Of a stretch of DNA of 56,205 bases, positions 27,827 through 35,630 are shown piece after piece; within the stretch, counting starts at the first letter, position 1, and each line of letters opens with the position of its first letter. The position numbers and the translations under genes were made by a program. This DNA comes from an uncultured Granulosicoccaceae bacterium (lineage in GTDB: Bacteria; Pseudomonadota; Gammaproteobacteria; Granulosicoccales; Granulosicoccaceae), in assembly GCA_937998875.1 (NCBI GenBank), contig CALLBO010000047.1:1-56205 (forward strand), read 5' to 3'. Under the pieces are notes generated by a model. That model did no database searches. It saw nothing but the letters and a program-made list of their open reading frames with translations, and was not told the DNA's origin.

Positions 27827-28590
27827 GTTCTTTGGTGAGATATTCGATTTCTGGCGATGTAGCCAGAATAACGCTTAACGATCCTGACCGGCTCAACTGT
27901 TTCAGCGAACAGTTGGTGAATGAACTACACAAAGCGTTAGACAGTGCTGAATCTGACTTTGCCAACTCTGAATCAGTTGGGCATCTTGTGTTCAATGCGG
28001 AAGGCAAAGGGTTTTCAGGCGGTCTGGATCTCAGCGGCCTTGATAATGAGAGTGATGCAGACTTGCTGCTTCGTCTTGTACGTGTAGAGCAGTTGTTGCA
28101 GCGCGTGCGGTACCACAGTGGTGCCACTATGGCATTGGTGCACGGTGCTTGCTACGGTGCGGCTGCAGATCTGGTGCTGGCTTGCCGGACTCGAATTGCA
28201 ACTGAAGATGCTCGATTCCTGATGCCCGGCATGCGCTTCGGTATTGTTTTGGGCACGCAACGGCTTCGCGACACCTTAGGTGAGACAACAGCATACCGAT
28301 TGCTTGACCGAATAAAGCCTTTCACCGCAGAGGAAGGTTTAGCAGCCGGGTTCGTTACGGCACTGGCTGAGCCGCCTGAGTGGGATAATGTAATTGCAAA
28401 CAACGTAACTCTGGCGCGGCAATACACCTGCGAGGCCTATGCTACCCGTATGAGAGTGCTCACCCCGGATTCTCGCGACAGTGACATGGCAGCACTGGTT
28501 CGTTCTGTAACAGATAGGTCGATCAAACAACGTTTGTCTGCCTATGTGAGTTCAATGAAAGAGCAAAAACGTAAATCAAAGTCGGCATGA
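27823..28590 (+). CDS. Crotonase-superfamily protein with an atypical active site
   Basis: With GTG 27823 (GTGA overlap, AGGGAA upstream) the protein has 255 residues; an in-frame ATG at 27799 is the alternative. The oxyanion-hole regions (KGFSGGLDLSGL and VHGACYGAAADLVLAC) are present. Of the two catalytic glutamates of enoyl-CoA hydratase, the first aligns with D116 (AAADLVLAC) and the second with G136 (FLMPGMRFG in place of the usual PE). Ordinary hydration is therefore doubtful. An isomerase, hydrolase, lyase or C-S cleavage on a CoA ester is possible. The coupled CoA-transferase should make its substrate. Confidence 0.85.
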   Translation: MSSLVRYSISGDVARITLNDPDRLNCFSEQLVNELHKALDSAESDFANSESVGHLVFNAEGKGFSGGLDLSGLDNESDADLLLRLVRVEQLLQRVRYHSGATMALVHGACYGAAADLVLACRTRIATEDARFLMPGMRFGIVLGTQRLRDTLGETTAYRLLDRIKPFTAEEGLAAGFVTALAEPPEWDNVIANNVTLARQYTCEAYATRMRVLTPDSRDSDMAALVRSVTDRSIKQRLSAYVSSMKEQKRKSKSA

Positions 28591-28640
28591 GAATTAATTC
28601 ACATGAATGATCTGGTTTTACATGAATATCTGGTGCCGGT

Positions 28641-30017
28641 GTGAGTAAACAAGTCCATAGGACTGCCATTGATTTATGTGCTACCGGTATGGGTCAAATG
28701 GGTCGGTTTCAAGCGGATGCTATGCAATATATTGATTCATCGATAAAAGCAGATGAAAACTATTGCCTGCCGCTAGTCGTAAAAGCCAGCATGCTGACCG
28801 GTGCAAACGATGCACGTTTCAGTGGCGAAATAACACAGCTTTTGCAGAGGGCTGAAAATCTATTGCCAGTTAATGCAAACATGGAATCGGGCCTGTTAGA
28901 AGCGATAAGCGCTGCCAGTAGCGGTCACGGCATAGAAGCGGCAACGCACTATGATCGAATGCTACGGGCATCGCCCGACAATCTCTTTCTGCACGTACTA
29001 GCTCAGGAGCAGACCTTCTGGGTGGGTGAGGCTCAGTGGATGCGTGATATTGTAGAGCGCGCGGCACCGCACTGGAGTAAAACTCATAAAGATTACGGAC
29101 CGCTGTTGTCATTGAGATCTTTTGCCAATGAGGAAGCGGGATATTTCTCTGAGGCGGAGTATTATGGTCGTGCAGCAGTCGAGATCGACGCTACTGATGT
29201 TTGGGGTGCACATTCTGTAGCTCATGTATTGTTAATGAAAGGTCAGATTCAAGAGGGCATCGATTGGTTGCGCGGGTTGTGTAAAAATTGGGGTCACGCC
29301 AACCAGATGCGACATCATCTGTGGTGGCATTTTTGTTTGTTCCTGCTTGAGTTTGATGAATATGATCGAATAATCGAATTGCTCGACACAGAGATCAGAA
29401 ACCTTGATTCGGCACTGGTTAAAGAATCACCGGCAGCGACTATCGACATCAACAACTACTCATCATTGCTAATGCGATTAGAGCTTTATGGTGTGGATGT
29501 TTCGACGCACTGGCTAAAACTTGAGGCTATCTGTGCAAATCGGGTTACCAACCATGGCAGTGCCTTCAGTAATATTCATGACATGATGGTACTCAGCGGT
29601 AGCGGAGAGCTCGCCAAAGCCAACGAACTGCTGCGGAGCATGAAAATGCAATTCGCACCCACAGGTAAAACCGGTTCCCAGGCAAGTGAGCAGCTGGGCT
29701 CCCAGGCCCGGTCTTCCCAGGCCCGGTCTTCCCAGGCCCGATCTTATAGCGAAGTGGGAATACCGGTCTGTGAGGCAATACTTGCTCACCGGCAGAAAGA
29801 TCACGCTCAGGTACTTGTCAAGTTAGGAGACATCCGTCATCAACTACACTTGATGGGTGCCAGTCATGCTCAGCGCGATGTGTTTTATCATTTGTTGGTC
29901 CATGCAGCTCAGCGGTTACAAAGGGATGATCTACGTCAAATATTTATTCGTGATATCGAACAGTTGGGCTTTTGTGACGTACCAGCTCGCGCTGCGTACA
30001 AGCAGAACATCCACTAG
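28641..30017 (+). CDS. TPR-containing protein with a SQARS minisatellite
   Basis: A 458-residue, largely helical protein. Several TPR-like pairs are visible: GQMGRFQADAMQYIDSSIKAD, LLEAISAASSGHGIEAATHYDRMLRASPDN, and SEAEYYGRAAVEIDATDVWGAHSVAHVLLMKGQIQEGIDWL. It resembles the uncharacterised bacterial TPR proteins found beside oxidoreductases. No signal peptide is present. A low-complexity insertion at residues ~345-370 (three SQARS units) has a 15-base tandem repeat beneath it. The GTG start at 28641 overlaps a 13-codon ORF. It lies three bases before the sulfite-oxidase-family gene, so the products may interact. Confidence 0.78.
   Translation: MSKQVHRTAIDLCATGMGQMGRFQADAMQYIDSSIKADENYCLPLVVKASMLTGANDARFSGEITQLLQRAENLLPVNANMESGLLEAISAASSGHGIEAATHYDRMLRASPDNLFLHVLAQEQTFWVGEAQWMRDIVERAAPHWSKTHKDYGPLLSLRSFANEEAGYFSEAEYYGRAAVEIDATDVWGAHSVAHVLLMKGQIQEGIDWLRGLCKNWGHANQMRHHLWWHFCLFLLEFDEYDRIIELLDTEIRNLDSALVKESPAATIDINNYSSLLMRLELYGVDVSTHWLKLEAICANRVTNHGSAFSNIHDMMVLSGSGELAKANELLRSMKMQFAPTGKTGSQASEQLGSQARSSQARSSQARSYSEVGIPVCEAILAHRQKDHAQVLVKLGDIRHQLHLMGASHAQRDVFYHLLVHAAQRLQRDDLRQIFIRDIEQLGFCDVPARAAYKQNIH
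29700..29744 (+). repeat. In-frame 15-base tandem repeat, three units
   Basis: The unit tcccaggcccggtct occurs three times head to tail at 29700-29714, 29715-29729 and 29730-29744, the last with one change. Each unit encodes SQARS, and a weaker related GSQAS unit lies just upstream. Because the unit is a multiple of three, copy-number change would alter length without breaking the frame. Confidence 0.9.
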
Positions 30018-30020
30018 CTG

Positions 30021-31103
30021 ATGGCAGGGTCAGATGCAAAATCTGCTGTATTGATCCAGCACGGTACCTCATTTGAATTACCACTGGAATACCAGCAAGA
30101 CTACCTGACACCCGTTGACAAGTTCTTTGTTTGCAATAGTGGTTCATCACCTGAAATTTCCACAGCAGACTATGCGTTGCGTGTTTGGGGAGACGGGGTA
30201 GATCGCGAAGTTACGCTTAGCTACGCTGATCTTCTAGCGATGCAACAATATGAAGTGGCTGCCGTCATCGAATGTGCCGGTAATCATCGATCGTTGTTTC
30301 AGCAGGTGGATGACAAGCGTATTCAAACTCCTGAGGGTACAGCCGAGCTGATATGGTCAACCGGTGCCGTAGGAATGGCTCACTGGAAAGGTGTTCGGTT
30401 AGCTGATGTGCTGCAAAAAACAGGAGTAAAAAGGCAGGCTGGATATGTGTGCTCAACCGGGTCAGAGCAGGATTCGGTAGAGGGCAGAGTCCGAATGGCA
30501 ATGCCCATCGACAAGGCGCTCGATCAACACACTTTGCTGGCTATGCAAATGAATTCAAAACCGTTGACAGCTGACCACGGACACCCTGTGAGGGTGTTGG
30601 TGCCTGGCTGGATCGGTGCTTACAGCGTCAAGTGGGTTCAGGATATTGAAGTCAGTTGCAACCCGATCCGGGTAAGACGCAACACCGAATCGTACGTGAT
30701 GATGGGTGATTCCTGGCCGGCAGAACAGTATGCCCCCGCAAAAGGAAAACCGATAACTCGATTAAACATTAAAAGCGCCTTGGCATTGCCGCATCCCGTA
30801 CAACTCACGCAAGGTACGCATCGCCTTTTTGGCTATGCACGTTCACCCGGGCAACGGATCGCATCAGTCCTTTGGAGTGATGATCTCGGTCAAAGCTGGT
30901 CAGAAGCTGTGCTGGTCGGTGATAACGAGATATATGGCTGGGTTAGATTTGAATTTGACTGGCATGCAAAATCAGGGCAGCAAAGCATAATGACTAAAGC
31001 TATCGATGAATCGGGTGATAGGCAACCGGACAAAGTTCCATTTAATACGGCGGGTTACTTATACAATGCTGTTTATCCTCACCCGGTTTTTGTTAGTGAG
31101 TAG
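30021..31103 (+). CDS. Sulfite-oxidase-family molybdenum enzyme
   Basis: The 360-residue protein has the molybdopterin domain with the Mo-ligand cysteine C85 in AAVIECAGNHR, the pterin-binding GHPVRVLVPGWIGAYSVKWV, and a C-terminal dimerisation domain. There is no heme domain, and no Tat signal is visible at the N-terminus (MAGSDAKSAV), so it may be cytosolic or use a partner for export. Family members oxidise sulfite to sulfate or act on related oxyanions. It ends the run containing a thiol dioxygenase and CoA-transferase, where sulfite release is predicted. SoxC-like or other oxidoreductase roles are alternatives. Confidence 0.88.
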   Translation: MAGSDAKSAVLIQHGTSFELPLEYQQDYLTPVDKFFVCNSGSSPEISTADYALRVWGDGVDREVTLSYADLLAMQQYEVAAVIECAGNHRSLFQQVDDKRIQTPEGTAELIWSTGAVGMAHWKGVRLADVLQKTGVKRQAGYVCSTGSEQDSVEGRVRMAMPIDKALDQHTLLAMQMNSKPLTADHGHPVRVLVPGWIGAYSVKWVQDIEVSCNPIRVRRNTESYVMMGDSWPAEQYAPAKGKPITRLNIKSALALPHPVQLTQGTHRLFGYARSPGQRIASVLWSDDLGQSWSEAVLVGDNEIYGWVRFEFDWHAKSGQQSIMTKAIDESGDRQPDKVPFNTAGYLYNAVYPHPVFVSE

Positions 31104-31392
31104 GGCTGTTCACGACGAGCAATGATTATTGCCCACAAACCTGTAAATCTGAAACTAAAATATTGGACGCCGTTTTCATCCGAACAGTAGAGATCGCATA
31201 CCCTTTCCGCCGCGGTCGATAGCGGTATCCATGCATAGGGGTACGGCAAGGGCCGCAGACGAAGTTGAGATCAGAAATAGAGCTACTATTGTAATTATTA
31301 ACTCATTAGTGGTAGCTATTACCTCATCTTCTATCAACGAACAGTCGCAGTTTGGTTCCATCACCCGTGATATTTTCATTATTCAAAGTTGT
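31104..31392. other. Convergent intergenic stretch
   Basis: This 289-base gap lies between the sulfite-oxidase-family gene and the frameshifted TauD-family gene. The minus strand has a 67-codon ORF at 31176-31379 with one possible membrane helix (LIITIVALFLISTSSAALAV), but no ribosome site and no known family. I saw no convincing terminator hairpin with a T run. Confidence 0.4.
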
Positions 31393-32443
31393 TTAAACCA
31401 TGGGGTCAAGTTGTACCACGGGAACTGCGCCCGGCACTTTAATGCCACCCCGGACGCTACCAACATCAATACTACCCCACCGTTCGCGGAGAAACTCCGG
31501 CAAACGTCGTCCGTTCTGTGCAGACAACCATAGTCTGATCAGGTAACGGCGTTGATTAATGTCATCGTGATCAACGAATGACTCACGTGCGTGCACAGCG
31601 ATAAGGTTGTTAACCAGCTGAATATCGCCGCGTTGCAGTGACATACGTAAGCAAAGCTTGCGTGCTGCCTCCTGAAAACTGTTTAGAGCTGACAATTGCT
31701 GCTCTGTAAGCGGCTGAACGCCTTCTAATCGTTGAGCTGAGCGTATGTCGGGGTCCATACCACAACAAACCAGGTGCTGATCAATGTTGTTAAAGACCCT
31801 GACCGGGTAAAACGGTAATTTCCCCTCAGGAATCTCTCCATAGCGATCACATTGGAATTCACCGTATAGTTGTTTCAGGGCACCCGGAGCGGTTTCAAGC
31901 AAACGGTTGTGGATAGCAGCGCTACTGGCGATGGAACTCTCGCCGCCTTGTTTGGCGGTCCGTAGGCAAAGCAAACCGACTATATCGCATGAGTCTGAGT
32001 GGAAAGGTTGTGCCTGGTTTGTTTGATAAATGCGCGTGTCACCGGATTTTACTGTTCTTTGATCAATGACATGGCCAAGCAGGTGTGCTTTAGCGTATCT
32101 GTGATACCGGGTCACCAATCCAGGTACCAATTCCCCAATACGCACGGACTAATTCTTCATCGCTCCACTCATTGGCTGGCAGACCATGCAGCAGAGTAAA
32201 TCCTTTACCGTTGAGAATGTCTTCTTTAAGGCTTAGTAAACGCTCACCAAAATCCTTAAACGCAAAGTCGTCTCTAGTTAATCGGCCGATGGGCTTGCCA
32301 GATTGAACGCTGGCCTTGACGGTGCGATAGATCTCCCTGATCTCTTGTTCATTGAGTTCAACCATCCAATCACCATTCCGCGTGAAGGTCTTATCGCTCC
32401 ATACCTGATTGCCAGTCCACGGGTTCGTGCGAAAGTTGCTCAT
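31393..32443 (-). pseudogene. TauD/TfdA-family 2-oxoglutarate dioxygenase, frameshifted
   Basis: The gene is split into two frames. The N-terminal part (32443 to about 32100) reads to GIGTWIGDPVSQ and then hits a stop. The C-terminal part, in another frame, resumes at AKAHLLGHVIDQ. Removing one base near 32097 (the T in CAG-ATAC-GCT) restores CAG AAC GCT AAA and a continuous protein of about 350 residues. All catalytic pieces remain: the HxD iron site in QPFHSDSCDIV and the distal H and R in VHARESFVDHDD and YLIRLWLS. It is either a very recent pseudogene or a sequencing/assembly error. Its start overlaps the SDR stop (ATGA), so it belonged to the operon with two other oxidoreductases. Confidence 0.85.
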
Positions 32444-33189
32444 CTTACGTAGTCAGCACCAGTGATATCGATCGTGCAACCGTTAGCGTGACGTGCACGG
32501 CCCGAGGCGAGAAACACAACTGTCTCGGCAACATCGGAAGCAGGGGTGATCTCGCGCATGGGCAGGTTTGCAATAATCGTATCTTCACCTACCTTTGCTA
32601 TATGAGCTTCTGCCATTTCGGTGCGAACCCAGGCGGGTGCAATTGCATAAGCGAGTGTGCCCCTGGCAGCGAAACTGCGTGCGATACCTTTGGTTAGTGC
32701 AAGCAAACCACCTTTTGCCGCACCATAGGCCAGGTGTTCTGCATCGTCACCACGATGTGAAGACCGACTTGCCATATTGATAATGATACCTTCACCGGTT
32801 TGCTCAAAATGTTGAATAGCATGGCGACAAAGATTAGCAGGTGCAGTTAGGTTTATAGCCAGATTTGATGCCCAACCTGCATCCCAGTCATCTTGCGGCG
32901 TTGTTGGAGACGAGGTATAGACACCGGCGTTATTTACTAAAACATCAATCCGGTTTTGCTGTGCAATTGCATCTGCCCATAATTGATCAGCACCGGATGC
33001 AGCAGATAGATCACTGGTGATCTGTAGCACCTGATCTGCGCTAAATTTATTGAATGCAGGGCGATTGCCTGTATCTCTTCCGACATGGGCTATTACTGTG
33101 GCGCCTTCACGTATCGCTGACTCTACAATCGCAAAACCAATACCTCGTCCGGCACCAGTGACCAAAACCGTTTTGTCTTTAAGCAGCAT
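32440..33189 (-). CDS. Short-chain dehydrogenase/reductase
   Basis: A 249-residue SDR with TGAGRGIGFAIVE (11-23), NNAGVY near 86, serine in INMASRSSHRG, and YGAAKGG as the YxxxK motif. The C-terminal NGCTIDITGADYVR differs from the usual DGG ending. The residues after strand 2 (AHVGRDTG) have an arginine rather than an acid, which suggests NADP(H). It lies between two 2OG-oxygenase genes, three bases after one and overlapping the other by four. It would oxidise a hydroxyl group made by an oxygenase or reduce the resulting ketone. Confidence 0.9.
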   Translation of the reverse strand: MLLKDKTVLVTGAGRGIGFAIVESAIREGATVIAHVGRDTGNRPAFNKFSADQVLQITSDLSAASGADQLWADAIAQQNRIDVLVNNAGVYTSSPTTPQDDWDAGWASNLAINLTAPANLCRHAIQHFEQTGEGIIINMASRSSHRGDDAEHLAYGAAKGGLLALTKGIARSFAARGTLAYAIAPAWVRTEMAEAHIAKVGEDTIIANLPMREITPASDVAETVVFLASGRARHANGCTIDITGADYVR

Positions 33190-33191
33190 TT

Positions 33192-34208
33192 CTAGTCCAA
33201 ATCATCCAGTGTTACATCAGCGTAAAATCTCGCGGTAACATCCGGATGAGAACGCATTCTGGTCTTCAGTGTATTAACACCGAAAGTGGGGTAGACCGGG
33301 TTTTCGGAATCGGCATTCTGCCCACCCCTTGCAACAGCAGCTAATGGTTCCGGTAGCGTTAATGGTTCAAAGCGAGCATCGAGTCGGGGATTAACGAAGT
33401 AGGCAATGGAGATACGTTGTTGCCCCGGCGGGGGGCTGACAACCTGATGCGCAGTTGCCCGCAGGTAGCCGTTAGTCGCCGCCTGCAACATCTCCCCGAG
33501 ATTTACAACAAGCGTGCCCGGACGAGACTCAACATCGACGAGTGTTCCCTCGCTCATCACTTGCAATCCGGGAATAGAGTCCTGAAGAATCATGGTGATG
33601 ATTCCGGAGTCATTATGCAAACCCAGTCCCTGGCCACTGCCACCTTGCTCGGGTTGTGCCGGGTAACGAATTATTTTCACGCGTGTGTAAGGTTCAGGGG
33701 TCATTCTGCTGTCAAAGAAGTCTGCATCCTGTCCCAGGCCAACTGCCAGCGCTCGCATTAATGCGAGACCGACTGGCTGCATCTGGAGCATCCAGTTGTT
33801 TATCGTTCCAGACATTGCGGGCAGGCTGGCTGGCCACTGATTAGGACCGCGTAGTCTTGTCCATGGTTGATCATTAAGCGTATATTCCGGAGCGGACTCT
33901 TCCGGACCGATATCCAGTTGATCCCGCCAGTCTACCTGACCATTAGTACGTTCACTTTTAAGCAGAGTGTATCCACGAAATCCTGCTGATCCGCCAATGG
34001 CAATAGCTTCGCGTTCTGTAGAGGGCAGTGCGAAAAACTGGTTGGCAATATCGAGTGCGTCATGATTAAGATCATCGGAGACACCGTGACCTTTCAAATA
34101 GAAGAATCCCGGCCCGTGGCAGGTTTCAAGCAGTAGATCAATGAACTGAGTTGCGTTCGTACTGGTTGGGTTAGCCAGATATTCTGAAATATCCAGTTCA
34201 GGCAGCAT
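33192..34208 (-). CDS. Isopenicillin-N-synthase-like 2OG-Fe(II) oxygenase
   Basis: The 338-residue protein has the DIOX_N start (FFYLKGHGV) and the 2OG-FeII domain with iron ligands H198, D200 (LGLHNDSGI) and H254 (RATAHQVV). R265-x-S267 (QRISIAYF) is the 2-oxoglutarate-binding pair. Family members hydroxylate, desaturate or cyclise small molecules. It is the first gene of a three-gene minus operon with an SDR and a TauD-family enzyme. Substrates are unknown. It is divergent from the pobA-like gene. Confidence 0.9.
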   Translation of the reverse strand: MLPELDISEYLANPTSTNATQFIDLLLETCHGPGFFYLKGHGVSDDLNHDALDIANQFFALPSTEREAIAIGGSAGFRGYTLLKSERTNGQVDWRDQLDIGPEESAPEYTLNDQPWTRLRGPNQWPASLPAMSGTINNWMLQMQPVGLALMRALAVGLGQDADFFDSRMTPEPYTRVKIIRYPAQPEQGGSGQGLGLHNDSGIITMILQDSIPGLQVMSEGTLVDVESRPGTLVVNLGEMLQAATNGYLRATAHQVVSPPPGQQRISIAYFVNPRLDARFEPLTLPEPLAAVARGGQNADSENPVYPTFGVNTLKTRMRSHPDVTARFYADVTLDDLD

Positions 34209-34307
34209 AAAGCGGCACCATCATTATCAAGTGTGTGAAGACTCTACCTTTTTTTAAAGACTGCGCCAACTAAAGGGGCGTAATACACACTGCCGAGGAG
34301 CGTGTTT

Positions 34308-34403
34308 ATGGCGGGTACTTGTAAGCAAACACAAAGTACAGATGCTATCCTAAGTGGTAAGTACTTGCAGAGCGTGCACGTAAATTTTGACTACCCGACA
34401 TAA
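34308..34403 (+). CDS. Candidate 31-residue leader ORF overlapping the pobA-like start
   Basis: ATG 34308 follows GAGGAG with seven bases between (GAGGAGcgtgtttATG). The ORF ends with TAA at 34401-34403, inside the first codons of the pobA-like gene, whose TTG start at 34387 has no visible ribosome site. A ribosome finishing the leader could re-initiate at the TTG. The peptide (MAGTCKQTQSTDAILSGKYL and on) matches no family and is out of frame with PobA. The arrangement closely parallels that at 396-488. A chance ORF is possible. Confidence 0.35.
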   Translation: MAGTCKQTQSTDAILSGKYLQSVHVNFDYPT

Positions 34404-35568
34404 AACACAGGTAGCGATAATTGGTGGCGGACCGTCCGGTTTGCTGTTGTCGCAACTATTAAACCTGGCTGGCATAGACACGCTTATTCTTGAGCGATCC
34501 AGCCGTGAACATGTGCTGTCCAGAATCAGGGCTGGAGTGCTTGAATCCGGTACTGTTAAAATGTTACGACAGGCCGGTGTCTATGAGCGCATGGCACAAC
34601 ACGGTATTCCGCACAACGGGTGCTACCTGACAGATAACGATTTAATGGTGCACATTAACTTTAAGGAGCTGACTGGCAAGCAAGTGCTGGTGTTCGGACA
34701 AACAGAAGTCACAGCAGATTTGTACGCAGCACAAGACGCGATGGGCACTGAGATTGTTCATGGCGTGACAGATGTCTTGATTAATGATCTGGATCAGACC
34801 CGCTCAACAGTTGAATACTCGGTAGAAGGAACACGAAAAAGTATTGAGTGTCGATACGTTGCTGGCTGTGATGGTTTTCATGGGGTAAGCAGGAATACAA
34901 TTCCGGCTGATGTCAGACAGGAGTATGAGCGAATCTATCCATTTGGCTGGTTGGGTGTTCTATCTCAAACGCCACCCGCCAATGATGAACTTATTTACGC
35001 CAACTCAGAGCGCGGCTTTGCACTTGCTTCAATGCGTAATGAAAATCTCAGTCGGTACTACATTCAGGTACCAATGACTGACAAAGTAGACGAGTGGAGT
35101 GATGAACGTTTCTGGGCGGCACTTAAGCAAAGGCTGCCATCCGCTACAGCAGAATCAATGATGACCGGGCCATCTATAGAAAAATCCATTGCACCTTTGC
35201 GTTCTTTTGCAACAGAACCACTTCGATGGGGAAATTTATTTCTGGTAGGAGATGCGGCACATATAGTTCCGCCAACCGGTGCTAAAGGTTTAAATCTTGC
35301 GGTATCCGATGTTTTCTATCTACACGGCGCTTTAATTGATGCTGTGAAAAATAATTCTAAAACCGGTATTGACGCTTATAGCGACAGGGCGCTCGCCAGA
35401 ATATGGAAAAGTATGCGCTTTAGCTGGCAAATGACAACCATGCTGCACCGGTTCGATGACGAGGATAGTTTTGCAGGCCAGATGCGCAGGGCGACGCTTA
35501 GTCATTTGGAAAAATCAGAAACTGCCCGGCGTGATCTTGCGGAAAATTATGTCGGGTTGCCTTACTGA
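34387..35568 (+). CDS. pobA: 4-hydroxybenzoate 3-monooxygenase-like flavoprotein
   Basis: The 393-residue protein has the expected length and matches PobA along its length: AIIGGGPSGLLLSQLL (FAD), RIRAGVLESGTVKMLRQAGV, VAGCDGFHGVSR (DG motif), YPFGWLGVLSQTPPA and GDAAHIVPPTGAKGLNLA. PobA converts 4-hydroxybenzoate to protocatechuate with NADPH and O2. No ATG start fits the family's N-terminus, so TTG 34387 is taken. No protocatechuate dioxygenase genes lie in the window. The nearby ring-cleavage enzyme (45865-46737) is of the hydroxyquinol type. Expression may depend on the leader ORF at 34308. Confidence 0.88.
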   Translation: MTTRHKTQVAIIGGGPSGLLLSQLLNLAGIDTLILERSSREHVLSRIRAGVLESGTVKMLRQAGVYERMAQHGIPHNGCYLTDNDLMVHINFKELTGKQVLVFGQTEVTADLYAAQDAMGTEIVHGVTDVLINDLDQTRSTVEYSVEGTRKSIECRYVAGCDGFHGVSRNTIPADVRQEYERIYPFGWLGVLSQTPPANDELIYANSERGFALASMRNENLSRYYIQVPMTDKVDEWSDERFWAALKQRLPSATAESMMTGPSIEKSIAPLRSFATEPLRWGNLFLVGDAAHIVPPTGAKGLNLAVSDVFYLHGALIDAVKNNSKTGIDAYSDRALARIWKSMRFSWQMTTMLHRFDDEDSFAGQMRRATLSHLEKSETARRDLAENYVGLPY

Positions 35569-35630
35569 TGGTGCCGATACTAATAAAATCTGTTACCGGC
35601 TTCTGAAAAGATGCGGAGTTCCGCTATGCC

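Noticed and set aside
28602..28643. 13-codon ORF overlapping the GTG start of the TPR gene
   Set aside because: It lacks a ribosome site, unlike the two leader ORFs that are reported, and is short enough to be chance.
31176..31379. 67-codon minus-strand ORF with one possible membrane helix
   Set aside because: There is no ribosome site, no recognised family, and it lies in a convergent gap where chance ORFs are common.
35613..35624. GCGG-AGTT-CCGC hairpin between pobA-like and sulfatase genes
   Set aside because: It is a four-pair stem with no T run on either strand. It could help termination but is not supported.
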